A DNA stretch of 64,000 nucleotides from Pisaster brevispinus (GCA_023634235.1 JAMKCF010000084.1:310001-374000); one strand, 5' to 3'. Positions 45,737-58,149 are shown, counted from the first letter of the stretch. Made by a program: numbers and translations. Notes: generated from the sequence alone by a model not told the origin.

Positions 45737-47479
45737 GGTTACTCACGTTACGTTTTAGATGTACTTTTGAGTTTCCTTGTGCTGTAATTGCTTTACTGAA
45801 AATGTTTAATAACTGTTATCCCTATGGTAGTTAGAGTATACCTAGACGTACTTAAGCACCAAAAATGACTTTCAGAAAATTGCGTTATATATGATATAAA
45901 AGACACACAAAATCGGTTACTCACGCTACATTTTCTGACATGCATAAAAAAACAACATGCCTTAATCAAAAGTCTCCTCATACAAACATTTGGAAATTTC
46001 TTTTAAATTGATGAAAGACCATGCCATGAGGCACAAATAATAAGAGTAAAACAAATCTTCTAGAATCTTTAACTTTTTAGGAATCCATAAAAAACATGGT
46101 TACTCACGTTACGGTTACTCACGTTACAAAGCATGAAAACATAGTAAGGGCATGGACCAACAAAGTAACCTTACCAATATTTGACCGACTTGTGTTTACC
46201 ATGGAAGAGATAATTAATTATGCTAACAATAACAAGATCCCTACTTTTTAATTGATTCTTTCTTCCAATTTTCTCACAAAATGGAACTTTCAAATTATAG
46301 TGAACTTTCTTCTATAGTGCCGGTATCCACGAAAGTGCTCGTGGCGCTTGCTCCAATAATCCTCTCTGGATGTTTTCCAGTGGTGCACAAGCAAGAAAGG
46401 TTGAAAATGGGGGTGCTGCATAAATATAAAAACAGCAGCAGAATAAGCAGTAATTAATCCAAATCTCCACGGAATTTGGAGGGGAAAAAAAGATGTGTTT
46501 TCAATGCTATTTTGAAATTGTTTGTTGTCTGGATGGCTCTGATGGAATTTGGTAGGCCATTCCAGACCTTCCCTGCAGCTACCTGAAAAGAACGGGAACC
46601 CTATGAATTGTTCACAACATATTCCACAAGCTGACAAGGAGGATTGTTGCCAGTTTCTTTCAGTTTAGCTTTAAAGTGTCGTTGTTTCTCTGCGTTTGAG
46701 AGTGGCATTTCTCTGAAATCAATTAAAACAAATCTTTTTAAAATAATTTATTTAATTACGCAGTATTGGAACTTCAGTTCAGCTATTAACATTTGGAACA
46801 GCCAATACTGGTTGTCTTCATAAAGGTTTAATGCCTAGATGTATAAAAGTGTGAAATACCGACTCCAAACAAACGTACATACATGTACATGTATGTACAA
46901 TGAAAATCAATAGGTAGTAGGCCCTATAAACATCTTTAAAATTGCTTTATTTTGTCATGAATTTCATTGAGAGATGAATAAAACAATCTTTCTAATAAAA
47001 CCTACATGTACATGTACAGGATTTGTAAAAAAAATAATAATACTCACAACTTCTGCCAGGTCAAATAGATTACGCAACAGTATTTGCATGCACGTTTCTT
47101 CCATGTGCTCATCAAACAGTGTGCAATGCATCGTGGGTAATGATATGCTACCCTCATTGTTTAAAAAGGTCAATTTGTGTACTCTTTGGTAAATAAGGCA
47201 TATTTGTGCCCTCATACATAATACCAGCTCCAACAGTCTCCTCCTTCACTGGTTTATCATGGTTACTCACGCTACATGTATGGTTACTCACGCTACATGG
47301 TTACTCACGTTACAATTTTCATCACCTCACCCAATAGTACTGTTAATGGATACATCATAAAAAACCCTGTTTTTTCTTTTGAGATCATCAATAGAATGAT
47401 AATTACAAGTGGCAAATGTTAAAACTTAAAAAAACATTCACTGGGAAAAAAAATACCATATTTTGGTTACTCACGTTAC
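45737..47479 (+). repeat. Cluster of eight GGTTACTCACGYTAC motifs
   Basis: Exact 15-bp matches start at 45737, 45915, 46098, 46113, 47261, 47282, 47299 and 47465, all on the plus strand, with otherwise unrelated spacers; two pairs are adjacent. The zone is bracketed by 'ggccatgggcaattccac' (45719) and an inverted-like 'catggaattgcccccatg' (~47830). Could be binding sites within one element or gene-control region. Confidence 0.85.
46305..46600 (-). mobile_element. 3' end of a non-LTR retrotransposon
   Basis: Minus strand 46582-46454 reads VAAGKVWNGLPNSIRAIQTT then NNFKIALKTHLF, the well-known RT C-terminal signature (WNxLPxxIR...F...LKTHLF). A tail to ~46305 follows, with 'gagcactttcgtggatacc' text resembling the SINE tail at 7961-8015. 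5'-truncated, nonfunctional. Confidence 0.85.
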
Positions 47480-47946
47480 ACTACCCCCAAGTGCTTTGGA
47501 TGTTCATTCATAACTACTTCATGAAGTTTGTCAAACAATTTTTTTTTTCAAATCTGAATATTAGTGCCATGATGAATTATAGGAAATAAATAATTAACAA
47601 GGTTATCACTTAAAAGTCAATAAAATAGACAAAAAACAAAAGTACTATCTTAACAGTACTTTTTAGTTAAGAATCATTGATCCACTACAGAGGACCTTTT
47701 CTCCAAGTGTTTCAAAGACAATGTAATAATGTGAAGTGGTTCCACAAACTTTGAACTATATGCAACAATATTTTATGGATTATGGCTTTCAATTATGGAT
47801 TTGAAATTTTTGGGCCATGTCCACTCTATCATGGAATTGCCCCCATGAAGAATATAACAACATAATTTCAGCTTTTTAAATTGGGTAAAAATATGAAAAA
47901 ACATTAGTCAACAATTGGTTCGCATTGTAGAGAAGCTTTATACCCA

Positions 47947-47974
47947 GGACGTCAGTGCCACTGCACTGACGTCC
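47947..47974. repeat. 12-bp-arm hairpin with TGACGTC ends
   Basis: GGACGTCAGTGC, loop CACT, GCACTGACGTCC. Perfect arms. Possibly regulatory because each arm contains a CRE half (TGACGTC). Confidence 0.9.
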
Positions 47975-48720
47975 TACCAGTACCAGGGCTAAGGTAATGA
48001 TAGTACAAAATCCTTTTCGAAACTTTTTGCCCTTCACGTTTATGCACCTACAGTTCTTTTCAGACACCAGAGTTCGCCCAAATTAGGCTCTACGTGTTCT
48101 TTGTACTCTCATTTAGCTTGGCGTGTGTCCAGAAAAATCATTTTGCAACCTAAAAAATAGTAAAAAGAGATCAATTCTTACCGTCATTCGCCTGCCATGC
48201 ACACCGTGTTATGTTGCTTTAGGATGTGAACAAAACTAACCAACTGTTGTCCGGGACCAGCGTTTATGCGCACGGAGTACCAGTTTGTTTGGTATATTTT
48301 TGCAAAGGTAGCAAACAGCCGTATGAAAAACATTTGACAGCACACGCACGTGGCAAGCACAAGAAAGTTTGCAGACGGCTGTTATACGATATTATTATGT
48401 AGGTTTTTTTAGGCTGAACTCTGCGCCTAATATGTATTTGTACCGAGTGTGCTAGCATGAGTCGTCGGAACGTCAGGCCACTAACTATTTTTAGGCAAAC
48501 AACGTTTTATTAAGTATTCAAATTATTTCCTAAATTGTGTTTACCAACAGTTTAAATTATTTAAACATTTTACCATTTCGAAAAGGTCGAACGGGGGGGG
48601 GGGGGAGAATCGTGCAAGAAGTAATGAATGGTCTTGAGGGATAGCTGACATTACAAGGTGCTCGTAGGGTCAAGGAAGCATGTGACATAACAGATGTGTA
48701 CATCCTAACACTAACAGAAT

Positions 48721-49999
48721 GAACTGTAATAGGCCTATCTATATAAAACAATTAATACAACAACAATCGTTTCCAACGCGTGACCGGTGTTGGCAGCCGC
48801 TCCCCATCCTCTAAATAAGAGATCGAAGAAATGCACAAATGAATGGCTCGCTACCTATCAACCCCCCCCCCCATGAACTTGCCTTTGCCCCGTTAGTTCT
48901 GCCTATCCCACTGAACTGAGTTAGGCAGCTGTTCTCCGTCCCCAACAGTACATGGAAAATGCATATCACTGAACTGAGTTAAGCAGTTCTCCCAGTCTCA
49001 GTTTGGAAAAGCATGATTTCAAACGAGAAAAAGAAGGAACAATTCCCGTATCCAGTCACCACTTTTTCATACGTTATGAAATAAAATAGTATCTATTTAC
49101 TCAAATGAGATAATCCTTTGGTTTTGGGTAAAAATTAGTGAAAAAGTGGTGGTAGGATACGGAACTTTTTCCAAAAAAGAAATGTAAACAAAATGACTTA
49201 CTACTCTTGGAAAAGCGCTCCAAATGTAGAATCTTGTCAAGAATTTTATTACGAAGATGCACTTTCTAACAGGGGGGATTTTTCCGCCAATAAAGAAAGA
49301 AGATTTGCTTTTCACTCTAAAGTCGTAGAGTTGAATTCATTTATCGTTAGGGGCGAAGATGAACTGTAATAGGCCTATCTATATAAAACAATTGATACAA
49401 CAATCGTTTCCAACGCGTGACCGGTGTTGGCAGCCGCTCCCCATCCTCTAAATAAGAGATTGAAGAAATGCACAAATGAATGGCTCGCTACCTATCAACC
49501 CCCCCCCCATGAACTTGCCTTTGTCCCGCTAGTTCTGCCTATCCCACTGAACTGAGTTAGGCAGCTGTTCTCCGTCCCCAACAGTACATGGAAAATGCAT
49601 ATCACTGAACTGAGTTAAGCAGTTCTCCTCCCAGTCTCAGTTTGGAAAAGCATGATTTCAAACGAGAAAAAGAAGGAACAATTCCCGTATCCAGTCACCA
49701 CTTTTTCATTCGTTATGAAATAAAATAGTATCTATTTACTCAAATGAGATAATCCTTTGGTTTTGGGTAAAAATTAGTGAAAAAGTGGTGGTAGGATACG
49801 GAACTTTTTCCAAAAAAGAAATGTAAACAAAATGACTTACTACTCTTGGAAAAGCGCTCCAAATGTAGAATCTTGTCAAGAATTTTATTACGAAGACGCA
49901 CTTTCTAACAGGGGGGATTTTTCCGCCAATAAAGAAAGAAGATTTGCTTTTCACTCTAAAGTCGTAGAGTTGAATTCATTTATCGTTAGGGGCGAAGAT
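48721..49999. repeat. 640-bp direct tandem duplication
   Basis: 48721-49360 and 49361-49999 are nearly identical (few substitutions and small indels). Each unit contains a C homopolymer, a palindromic CCGTATCC MITE (49040-49165; 49685-49805) and the start of a candidate coding exon. The junction is seamless (ggcgaagat|gaactgtaat). Confidence 0.95.
49193..49369 (+). pseudogene. Duplicated candidate first exon, truncated copy
   Basis: ATG in good context (aacaaaATGa) opens MTYYSWKSAPNVESCQEFYY and continues as in the next unit to VRGED, then runs into the duplication junction and stops (TAA at 49367-49369). Same protein start as 49832. Confidence 0.35.
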
Positions 50000-50074
50000 G
50001 GGGGGAAGGGCGACCCTCAGAAACAAAAACATCTACACTGTAAAGGGCCGGATCTGTGTATAGGCTTTGGTTAA
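49832..50074 (+). CDS. Candidate coding exon, unknown protein
   Basis: 80 codons: MTYYSWKSAPNVESCQEFYY, EDALSNRGDFSANKERRFAF, HSKVVELNSFIVRGED, then GGKGDPQKQKHLHCKGPDLC and stop. A strong start context and balanced charged/aromatic composition favour coding for about the first 56 codons; a donor could lie at ct|gtaaag near 50039. I recognise no family. Could be the first exon of a plus-strand gene; no downstream exon identified. Confidence 0.4.
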   Translation: MTYYSWKSAPNVESCQEFYYEDALSNRGDFSANKERRFAFHSKVVELNSFIVRGEDGGKGDPQKQKHLHCKGPDLCIGFG

Positions 50075-50079
50075 GTTCG

Positions 50080-51240
50080 AAGAAAATGCAAATCACATAA
50101 AAACTCATGGGACTCCATCAACGTCTTGTACACTGTAACAACGGCTAATTCTAGCCAAAACTAAGCCCGGAGAGGGCGCTATGTTAGTTTAACGGTCACG
50201 ATAAAAGTACGGAATTTTTAGAAGAGACATCAACATAATTGTTTGATTTTCTGCCCGAGAATCAAACCTAATGAATTTCGGACACTGGCAGTGGGTGAAG
50301 GTATGGGTTGATTTCACCCAGCCGACCCGACCCCCCATTATAATTGAATACATCGAGCTCAATAAAAAACTAAAAGTTACTCGGTGATAGTCAGGTATTC
50401 AGGAGCCGCGATTTGGGTTTATTCCTACCGGAGTTTACGGTCGAAACGCGTAAACCACGAATAGAGGCCCCCTACCGGCTTCCATATAGGACCCATCTGG
50501 TATTTGTACTGCAGTGTACTTTCATCACAAACATTTAGGACCATTTCTAATTTCATTTAATGGGTTTCTTCTTTCCTTATGACCGTCGGTCTATTTTTTT
50601 TACTTGCCCTCCCTCCCCTTCCCAACCCTATCCCAAAATATTTTATCGGGCAATCAAGACTCAGCAAGCCGCAACGCATTTTTGTAAACAATGTACAGTA
50701 CATGTACATGTAAATGTACTTTCACAAAGCACATAACAATACACGTGAGTGTATTTGAACCCACAACTTTTACGTCCAAGTACGCATGTGCAAGGGGAAA
50801 TGTAAAGTTTACTACGCCCATTTATGTTAATTGCCCACGTTCGTCCTGGAAAAAAAAACACGCTTACAGTCCCTATTGTCACGCTCGCTATACGTACATC
50901 ACCTTTTAGGAATCGTTCAATACCCCTCTAGTGCCTAAACCTACCAGTCTGATGCAACTGTCTGATCAAGCAGTTTTTTTCTAAAATAATTACTCTGCGT
51001 ATTTAGTTGTAATCCCATTTCCTTGACCTCTAGGAGAATACGCTTGAGAAACATAATTTAAAGTTTGAGTGGCCAGGGAAAGATTGTTTACCTGCTACGT
51101 TTAGTTCCACACTGGACTCAGGGAATTCCCCCATGACTCTTGCACAAAACAAGCCTTAGCATTGATGGAACGCCAAAGAGGCAAGTAATCCGACCAATAC
51201 ATCGGTCGGTCTTTTGCATCGATCGATGGGTCTTTTGCAA
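50080..51240. other. No gene seen; CpG-containing noncoding DNA
   Basis: Includes moderately GC-rich text near 50290-50500 and a 'gtacatgtacatgtaaatgt' run at ~50698. No supported exon. Confidence 0.4.
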
Positions 51241-51250
51241 TGTTGTAACT

Positions 51251-51345
51251 CCACAGCAATGAAGTTAATAACGAGATGTCCCCTCGATCCACTAAGCGGA
51301 AGTAGTAGTCCAGGCAGATTTCCTACTTTCCCCCACGTAGGCTAT
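51251..51345. mobile_element. Foldback element fragment
   Basis: 'cagcaatgaagttaataacg', 'agatgtcccctcgatcc' and 'agtagtagtccaggcagatt' match one arm of the foldbacks at 8727 and 29523, with an internal deletion. Confidence 0.8.
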
Positions 51346-51359
51346 TGAGGGGTGCATAT

Positions 51360-53440
51360 GGTATTTTCGAGCACGTTTACTATTGGTATTGGTTTGTTTA
51401 CATTCCATTCGTGGCCTTAGCCAAATTGCTAGAATGTTAGAATGTTACAATACTGAAGAAACTCATATTTATTGTTTATGTGTTTTTAGTTTCATTTAAA
51501 TATGAATTTGAACCTTAAATATTTTTTTAAACGAATGGAATACTACTATCAAAACAAAAATCTACTAACTAACCATTTAAAAAAAATCAACAACAATAAA
51601 TAAAATCGGAATTAAGTGACATGCAAGGTTTGGCAATACTGATTAACAGAACATAGCCACAAGGATAAAATAACTTGCGATTCTTATTTATTATTACTTC
51701 GATAATCTCGGCACAGCATTAATTTCATGCTACTTCCCTAAAGCCTGTATAAATACAAAACTGTCAACAACAAAACATTTGTTTTCATTTAAATTAAGAC
51801 CAACCTGAGAATGTTTCTACATACATCTTGACATAATTGACTTTGCTGCAACAGTGGGATCCCCAACGCCCACAGTGACAATGACAGTACTGTTGCCGAT
51901 TTCATATAGTCTTGTTTGCCTTGTTTTTGGTTTTTCTGGTTTGAATCAAAGAAAATAAAACGGTTGCATCCGGATGAAAAGTTTCAAACTTTAACCTTTA
52001 CTTCAAAGATATTGATAGAGTGCTAGTAACAGCAACATTATAAATGTAGTAGAATTGATTAAAAATGTGTAGCACGTACAAATACTTTTATTAACACAGT
52101 GTTGTGTCCTTCCTTGTCTCACATGAAACCTATCAGTAAACGTAATGTCCAATCAAGAACCTTCCCAAACCACAGCCCTGACTATAATCTCTAATAGATC
52201 TCCATAAACATCAGATCCATCTTCTTAAATTTAAGATTAGGAACCAGCCAGAGCTCAAGTCGGAAACCATTAGTCAGGTCAGAAAGGGATCTTTTTACAA
52301 AAAGTGTCATACATAAACAATTCTTACTCTAATCGTGTACACACACTTATTCAATACTTTTAAAATAACACTCAATAATTCAGCCAAACCAGCAAATAAT
52401 TACTTTACACCCTCAATTTGTTCGTTGATAATATGAACATGTCTTTCCATTATACATACATCTTACTTAGACTTTGGTATACAAGCTTTTTTGTAGAGGG
52501 AAAACTACATTATTCCCCTTGCCAAGTTTTCTAGAACATATCATAAAGGGATGGGTTCATTGTTTTTTCTTGGAAGAATCAAAACATCTCGTTTTCAAGA
52601 AACATAACATAAATGGATGGTTAATCATTAGTTTTGGAAGAGTCCATTGATTCTAATCATCTAGTTATCAAGAAACACATCATAAAGGGAGGGTACATCA
52701 TTGGTTATTGGAAGAGTACATTCATTCCGATCCTTTAGTTTATAAGAAACATATCATTAAGTGATGGTATCTCTTTGGCTGTCTAAAGTTTGGTTTAATA
52801 CAAAATATCATTACAGGTAATTAATTAGTAGAAATACTTGATCATTAAAAATATGAATTGAATGGGTCTGGCAAGAGTCACAGGAGTTAATTCCATGTCA
52901 GCCTCCGATACTCAATCTGTACCTTTTTTACTATTAAAGAACATAATACATTTACCCTAAAATTGTTTACCATAACACAAATAGTTGTTAAGTTTTTAAT
53001 CTATAAACCAGATTAAGTTAGTTGACATTAAACAACTTGACTTTTTGACTCCATAATTTGTGACACACCACTGCATGGTCAAGTGTTTCTTGAAAAAAAT
53101 TCAATGGCTTTACAATAGAAACAACATCCATGAGAAGATGAGAAGTCCTAACAATTCTATAACACGTAGAGAAACTTCAAATTATTGGCCTTAATTGGTT
53201 TTTAAATATTTTGTAATCGTTCTTGACATAATCAGTAAGTCTGCCGTCCTGTAAACATTGGGAAGCATTAATAAAATAAAAAGTTTGTTAAAAAATACAA
53301 TATTTTTAAAACTTAAGAATTCTGCTTCAAGGTTACAAAAAACCTAATACTTGTAACTGTAACAAGTTTATTTCTCAATACATGAAGGGCTCAGGGAATT
53401 GATACTGAATATTAGTGGTTTTTTTATACCACAATGTTTT
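51360..53440. other. No gene seen
   Basis: Very AT-rich. Weak local repetition of 'aagaaacatatcat(t)aa.g.atgg' near 52540-52760 (about four degenerate copies, ~80-90 bp apart). No exon supported. Confidence 0.45.
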
Positions 53441-53450
53441 TAATAAATAT

Positions 53451-53554
53451 GCATGAAAACAGATAATGCATGAAAACAGATAATGCATGAAAACAGATAA
53501 TGCATGAAAACAGATAATGCAAGAAAACAGATAATGCATGAAAACAGATAATGC
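53451..53554. repeat. 17-bp minisatellite, six units
   Basis: GCATGAAAACAGATAAT repeated at 53451, 53468, 53485, 53502, 53519 (one substitution) and 53536. Confidence 0.95.
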
Positions 53555-54129
53555 ACCGACAAGATCCAAACCCATGTCATCATGTATTGCTTCCTGTCCA
53601 AATTGCTCTATATATTTCTCTTTACTGTGCATGGATTGAGAAGGCCTGAATTCCAACCTTTTCCAAATCAAAAATCAAATTTATGCCCAGGTTAAATTTT
53701 CAATTTAATTTTTTCGTGGTAATCTGGTAAAGATTATTATTGTTTGACATCAATTTTGCACAACAAAGGATTATCGGTAGGATCTGAGCAAGGTTAACCA
53801 CATACGCTGACTCAGTCTGGTTGATTTGTGGGAGTCAGATTTTCTTTGAGCAAGTTGATGTTACAGGAATATTTCCAGTAAAAATTAATATTGATCTCAG
53901 TTTTTAGGCAAACAGAGACTAGACTTTTCATCCCACAAAATGCCAAAAGCTCAGAGCTTCCCGGGACTTTGCCAATTGGACCCCCACTGGGGCTTTGCCC
54001 CTGGACCCCTCCAATTACATTTCTTTGAGCCCCGCCCCCTTCCAAAGACATAATCCTGGGTGTGCCAGGAAATAATAAGAACAAATATATTCAGAAATAT
54101 AAACTTTCTGGCTAGGAAATAAGTCTTAC

Positions 54130-54243
54130 CGAGTTGGAGAGGGAGTCCATGGAACCAAACGGACCCACAATGAAGTAGACAGAGTTATCCTTGTTACAAA
54201 ACTCTACAATGTCATTGTACAGGGTGTTCTCATCCAACTTGTC
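54130..54243 (-). CDS. Coding exon of unknown gene
   Basis: 114 bp, phase 0 at both ends, acceptor ttttgatctgcag and donor tcg|gtaaga. Reads DKLDENTLYNDIVEFCNKDN, SVYFIVGPFGSMDSLSNS. Clean splice sites, no stop and balanced codons make this the best-supported exon in the right half. It joins in phase to 56277-56360 upstream. I do not recognise the family. Confidence 0.6.
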
Positions 54244-54639
54244 CTGCAGATCAAAACAACATGATACCTCAGTATAAACTTACAACAACATCCAAAACTG
54301 GATTTGTCTCACTGATACAAATGAAATATATACACTTAAGACAGGGCTAAGACTATGGTCCAATTCTAGAGTTATATGAGCAGAAAATATTGCTTGAAAA
54401 ATCGTGTCACAAATAGTTAGCAAATCATTATAAATTACATGGTATTTTTGGCTTGTAATTTCCTTCAATGGGAAGGGTGCAACTCTTTCTCTGGTCAACT
54501 ACTCACGATAGAACCTACACACAGCTAAATACCCATCCAGGGTAATAGCATGCCATCCAAAGCCCTTATCTACTAGCAAGAGCCTGTTTCATTAAATATC
54601 TGAACATTTGCAAAGTCCTTTTTAGATTTTTGAGACAAG

Positions 54640-54765
54640 GGTGGAATTTCATGCGCTGCTTACAACAGACTTCTGTGCTTATGGCAACCTATGAAGTGCC
54701 TGATTTTTGTGGCCGTAAGTGCAGAAAACCACAGTGAGAAGCAGCATGGAGTTGGGCCTAACAAA
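54640..54765. mobile_element. GGGCCCAA-type MITE, short copy
   Basis: 'ggaatttcatgcgctgctta' at the left and inverted 'gcagcatggagttgggcc' at the right, with 'gtgcttat' and 'gtaagtgcag' words between. Relative of 6951-7202. Confidence 0.6.
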
Positions 54766-55535
54766 GTTGAACATATTGCTTAAATAGTTTTCTGCTTAGC
54801 AGAAATGAGCAGGATACAAGTTGCAAATGGTACATGAGACAAGGCGTTTGTTTAGGCTGGTAACCTTAATCTGGTAAAAACATTTTTGTCATGCTTAGCT
54901 ACTTTTTGTGCTTACAAGGAATTTTATGCAATAGAGCTGTGGAGTCAGATTGAATTCAAGGCCCTGTCTATCTATATCATTCTGTGCTAGCAAGAAATAG
55001 AATCAGCAAAACTAGGCATATGTCACTAATTTCTGGACAAATGACCTACAAAGAAAGGAATACCTTTCAGTTGTCTGATTTCAATTAGGCCCCTCTCTGT
55101 TTTCCACTTCAGCGAAACTGATTTTAATCTGAAAGTATGAGAAGAGATCAAACTACAGAATAAATGAATCAGTTAACTTGATACCCTTTTCTCATAAGAG
55201 CCTACACTCTTTTAGGAGTTTATGAGAAAGATTGGTGTTGTATTCAAAATCTTTAATGATAGTTGTTTTGCTCAAGAGGCATGACACTTAACTATAATGT
55301 TGTGATTGGGTTAGGGTGTTCCTCTTGGACTAGTAGTGACTTTGATAAGTGATGTTGAGGCATCACACTCTAATGTTGTAATTTGCTATCGAGTCGTGCT
55401 TTAAGGAAGAAGAGCTCTACTAAATTTACTTCGATCCTATTGTTTGTAACATTTATCATTTGAATAATCAAACCAGAAAAAAAGACAACCACGATAGCCT
55501 GCATAAAAACATATATAAATGTCCTAAACTGAGAT

Positions 55536-55915
55536 ATCTAGCCATAGGGCCAGATAGCTCAGTTGGTAGGGCACCGGCAGGTTAAACTGAAGGTCTAGCC
55601 ATAGGGCCAGATAGCTCAGTTGGTAGGGCACCGGCAGGTTAAACTGAAGGTCTAGCCATAGGGCCAGATAGCTCAGTTGGTAGGGCACCGGCAGGTTAAA
55701 CTGAAGGTCTAGCCATAGGGCCAGATAGCTCAGTTGGTAGGGCACCGGCAGGTTAAACCGTAGGTCTAGCCATATGGCTAGATAGCTCATTGGGTAGAGC
55801 AATGAATCGTTAAACTTGGAGGTTTAGCCATAGGGCTAGATAGCTCAGTGGCTAGAGCACCGGCACATTTAACGAGAGGTCGTTGTTTCAAATCCTTAGT
55901 CCCTTTGCTTTATTC
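55536..55915 (+). repeat. 57-bp tRNA-like tandem array
   Basis: Unit start at 55536, 55593, 55650, 55707 and two diverged units after. Each has a pol III A-box-like AGCTCAGTTGGTAGGGC. Only the last unit is followed by a B-box-like GTTTCAAATCC. The acceptor arm of the last unit is imperfect (GGGCTAG against TTAGTCCC). Likely amplification of the head of a tRNA-derived SINE. Confidence 0.85.
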
Positions 55916-56276
55916 AATCCCAAATTATGTGTAAAATGTATATAACAAATCACCAAAGAAAACCCGAAAATACGATGTGACCTCTGTTTCATTTTGCAAT
56001 AATGATATTAATGTCCCTGACTTTCAATGGACTTGTTAAACGGTTGTTAAAAAATAGAGTAATAGAGGCAGAATGTAGTTTAGCTAAATGAGCTAGCTTT
56101 GAACAAGGCCTTTGCAGACTGAAGAACAATAAACGCCGTGACCAGGACTTGAAATACTGACATCAGATCACTGACATCGTGAGAACTTGAGTCTAGTGCA
56201 TCAGACCACTCGGTCAATCAGCACTTATTCTTCAAAGACCAGAGATTTACCAGCCCTCTAAGAATTGACCTCTTAC

Positions 56277-56360
56277 CTGTTTCTCACCTATTAATGTTAC
56301 TTCTTGCATCATGGTATCATGTCAGCCTATCTCAGCTAGATCTTCTTCCATTATCTCCAT
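56277..56360 (-). CDS. Candidate exon with internal TGA
   Basis: Between ctcaacag and cag|gtaaga the frame reads MEIMEEDLAEIG, TGA, HDTMMQEVTLIGEKQ (28 codons). Phase 0 at both ends, fitting the exons at 54130 and 57187. The single TGA could come from CGA. If real it kills this copy; a sequencing error is the alternative. Confidence 0.35.
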
Positions 56361-57186
56361 CTGTTGAGGAAATAACTCAAACTATGTTTGGTCTCATACT
56401 TTATTAATTTACTGAATAAAAGTGTGGTTGAACTCTAAAAGTTTATAGCTAGCCCTGGGAAAACTCCCTGCTTGGGGTAGCTTCAAGTAAGAACACTGGG
56501 GTTCGTAAACTGAATATTCAAGCATGGAATGTAGATGGGATGCCATTGGGATTACAAATTCAACTAAATTTCATTGGGGTTAAGTCCAGGGAATAGACCC
56601 TGAATTGACTCAGATGTCACAGGAGCTGGGTCTGGTCTCCCTATTCTTTCCCTTTTTAAAGTCTTTAACTTATCTCAAGTGATGCCCAATGCACATTTTC
56701 AGATAGTTTTTCAATCCAGTGGTTTGTCTGTATAACCAGACATGTAGTAAGGCCTTACAACTATTCTTATATGATTTGTTAATCCAGTGGTTTGTCTGTA
56801 GACATGTGGTAAAGTCTTATAACTATTCTCTGACATTAACAGACTGTCTATGTCCCCAGCTCCATGTTACAGGCAAAGGCCAATGACACTCATTCATTTG
56901 TAAAAAGTTCTTCTAGGCAACTCAGATTTATGTTTAACAAACTCTGCCTAGGTCTCCATAAAGATAACAGCACTGAAGATCTACTCAGTGTTGGATGAGG
57001 AATGAAAACACTCAAGCCTATGTCATATGGGAGTGGCTGAAAACACTATCCACACATGAAGCACTGGTCTGAGGTGTGATTCAAACCAGGGTCCATGGAT
57101 GTGATTGATAGGACAAGTCACAACTAGACTAGCCTGATTCCCAACTACCTATTGCTTATGGAATCACTCTCTCTGTCTGTTTTTAC

Positions 57187-57233
57187 CATGTTGGGAGTAC
57201 AGTCCTTGCTCTGCAGTTCCTTTTCATCCAGCT
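57187..57233 (-). CDS. Candidate small exon
   Basis: Acceptor gtggtttaacag, donor atg|gtaaaa; reads LDEKELQSKDCTPNM after a split codon. Ends in phase 0, matching 56277-56360. Unknown gene. Confidence 0.4.
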
Positions 57234-57868
57234 CTGTTAAACCACAAGCACCTTATCCAACTCCTCATTCCAATGCTAGCTTTAAAAAGACTGACAGTGG
57301 AGATAGTCTTCTTTCTACAGAATGGTACCAAAGAGGTGCTAGATGAGCGTCCTATGATTGGATAAAAGGTGCAACATTGATAATAAGGTGTTACATAAAT
57401 GGGTCTCATAGTTCAAAACATAGCTCTGCTTATCCTGTTGAAACACAAACAATGAGCATTTTGATTAACTGCTACGGGTGTGATAAAGCACTTCATAAGA
57501 ACCCATCATTATAAATGTCACTGTTTGGAATTTTTCTGCAAAAGAGCCTGTACAACTGGACCAGTATTTTGTTATTTAGGCGATTGGGTCATAATTTCAA
57601 CATCCCCAACAGCAGTTAAGCAATTTATTGAAATAGTGGAAAACTTTGGAAAGTTGAGTAATTGTAAATGAGCAATAAAAAAGAGTATAATAAACTCAAT
57701 AATGGTCACTCAGACTTGTCTACAGGCATTTAAAAAATCAAATGATGTACTCATGTTGAAGTGAAATAACGCTACCCAGTAATTGTGCCCCATAATAGTA
57801 ACTCAGACTTGTCTACAGGCATTTCAAAACCAAATTAGGTACTCATGTTGAATTAGAAAAGTACCAAC

Positions 57869-58149
57869 CAGGGCCCATAATCATAGAGCTGCTTTAACGG
57901 CCGATTTTGTGCTTACTGTTTGATTTCCATTTCATAGCACTGCTAACCATAAGCGCATGAAAAGGCATGCTAACCTTCCGGTACTTACTGTATGAAAATG
58001 AATGACGTAACAATGCAAATTCATGGTGAATGCGCAAGATGGCTGCCTAAATTTCTTGCTAACCTGTGAAAAACACTTACGCAATTTTTTTGCTAAAGCA
58101 AGCACAAAAATTTGCTTACCATTAAGCAGCACTAAGAAATTGGGCCCTG
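57869..58149. mobile_element. GGGCCCAA-type MITE, copy 3
   Basis: Left 'gggcccataatcatagagct', right inverted 'agcagcactaagaaattggg'; internal 'gcttac/gtaagc' words. About 280 bp, diverged from 6951-7202. Confidence 0.75.

Noticed and set aside
55838..55905. Functional tRNA gene at the end of the 57-bp array
   Set aside because: The acceptor stem pairs poorly and the anticodon arm does not fold as a normal stem-loop; it is a tRNA-derived repeat.
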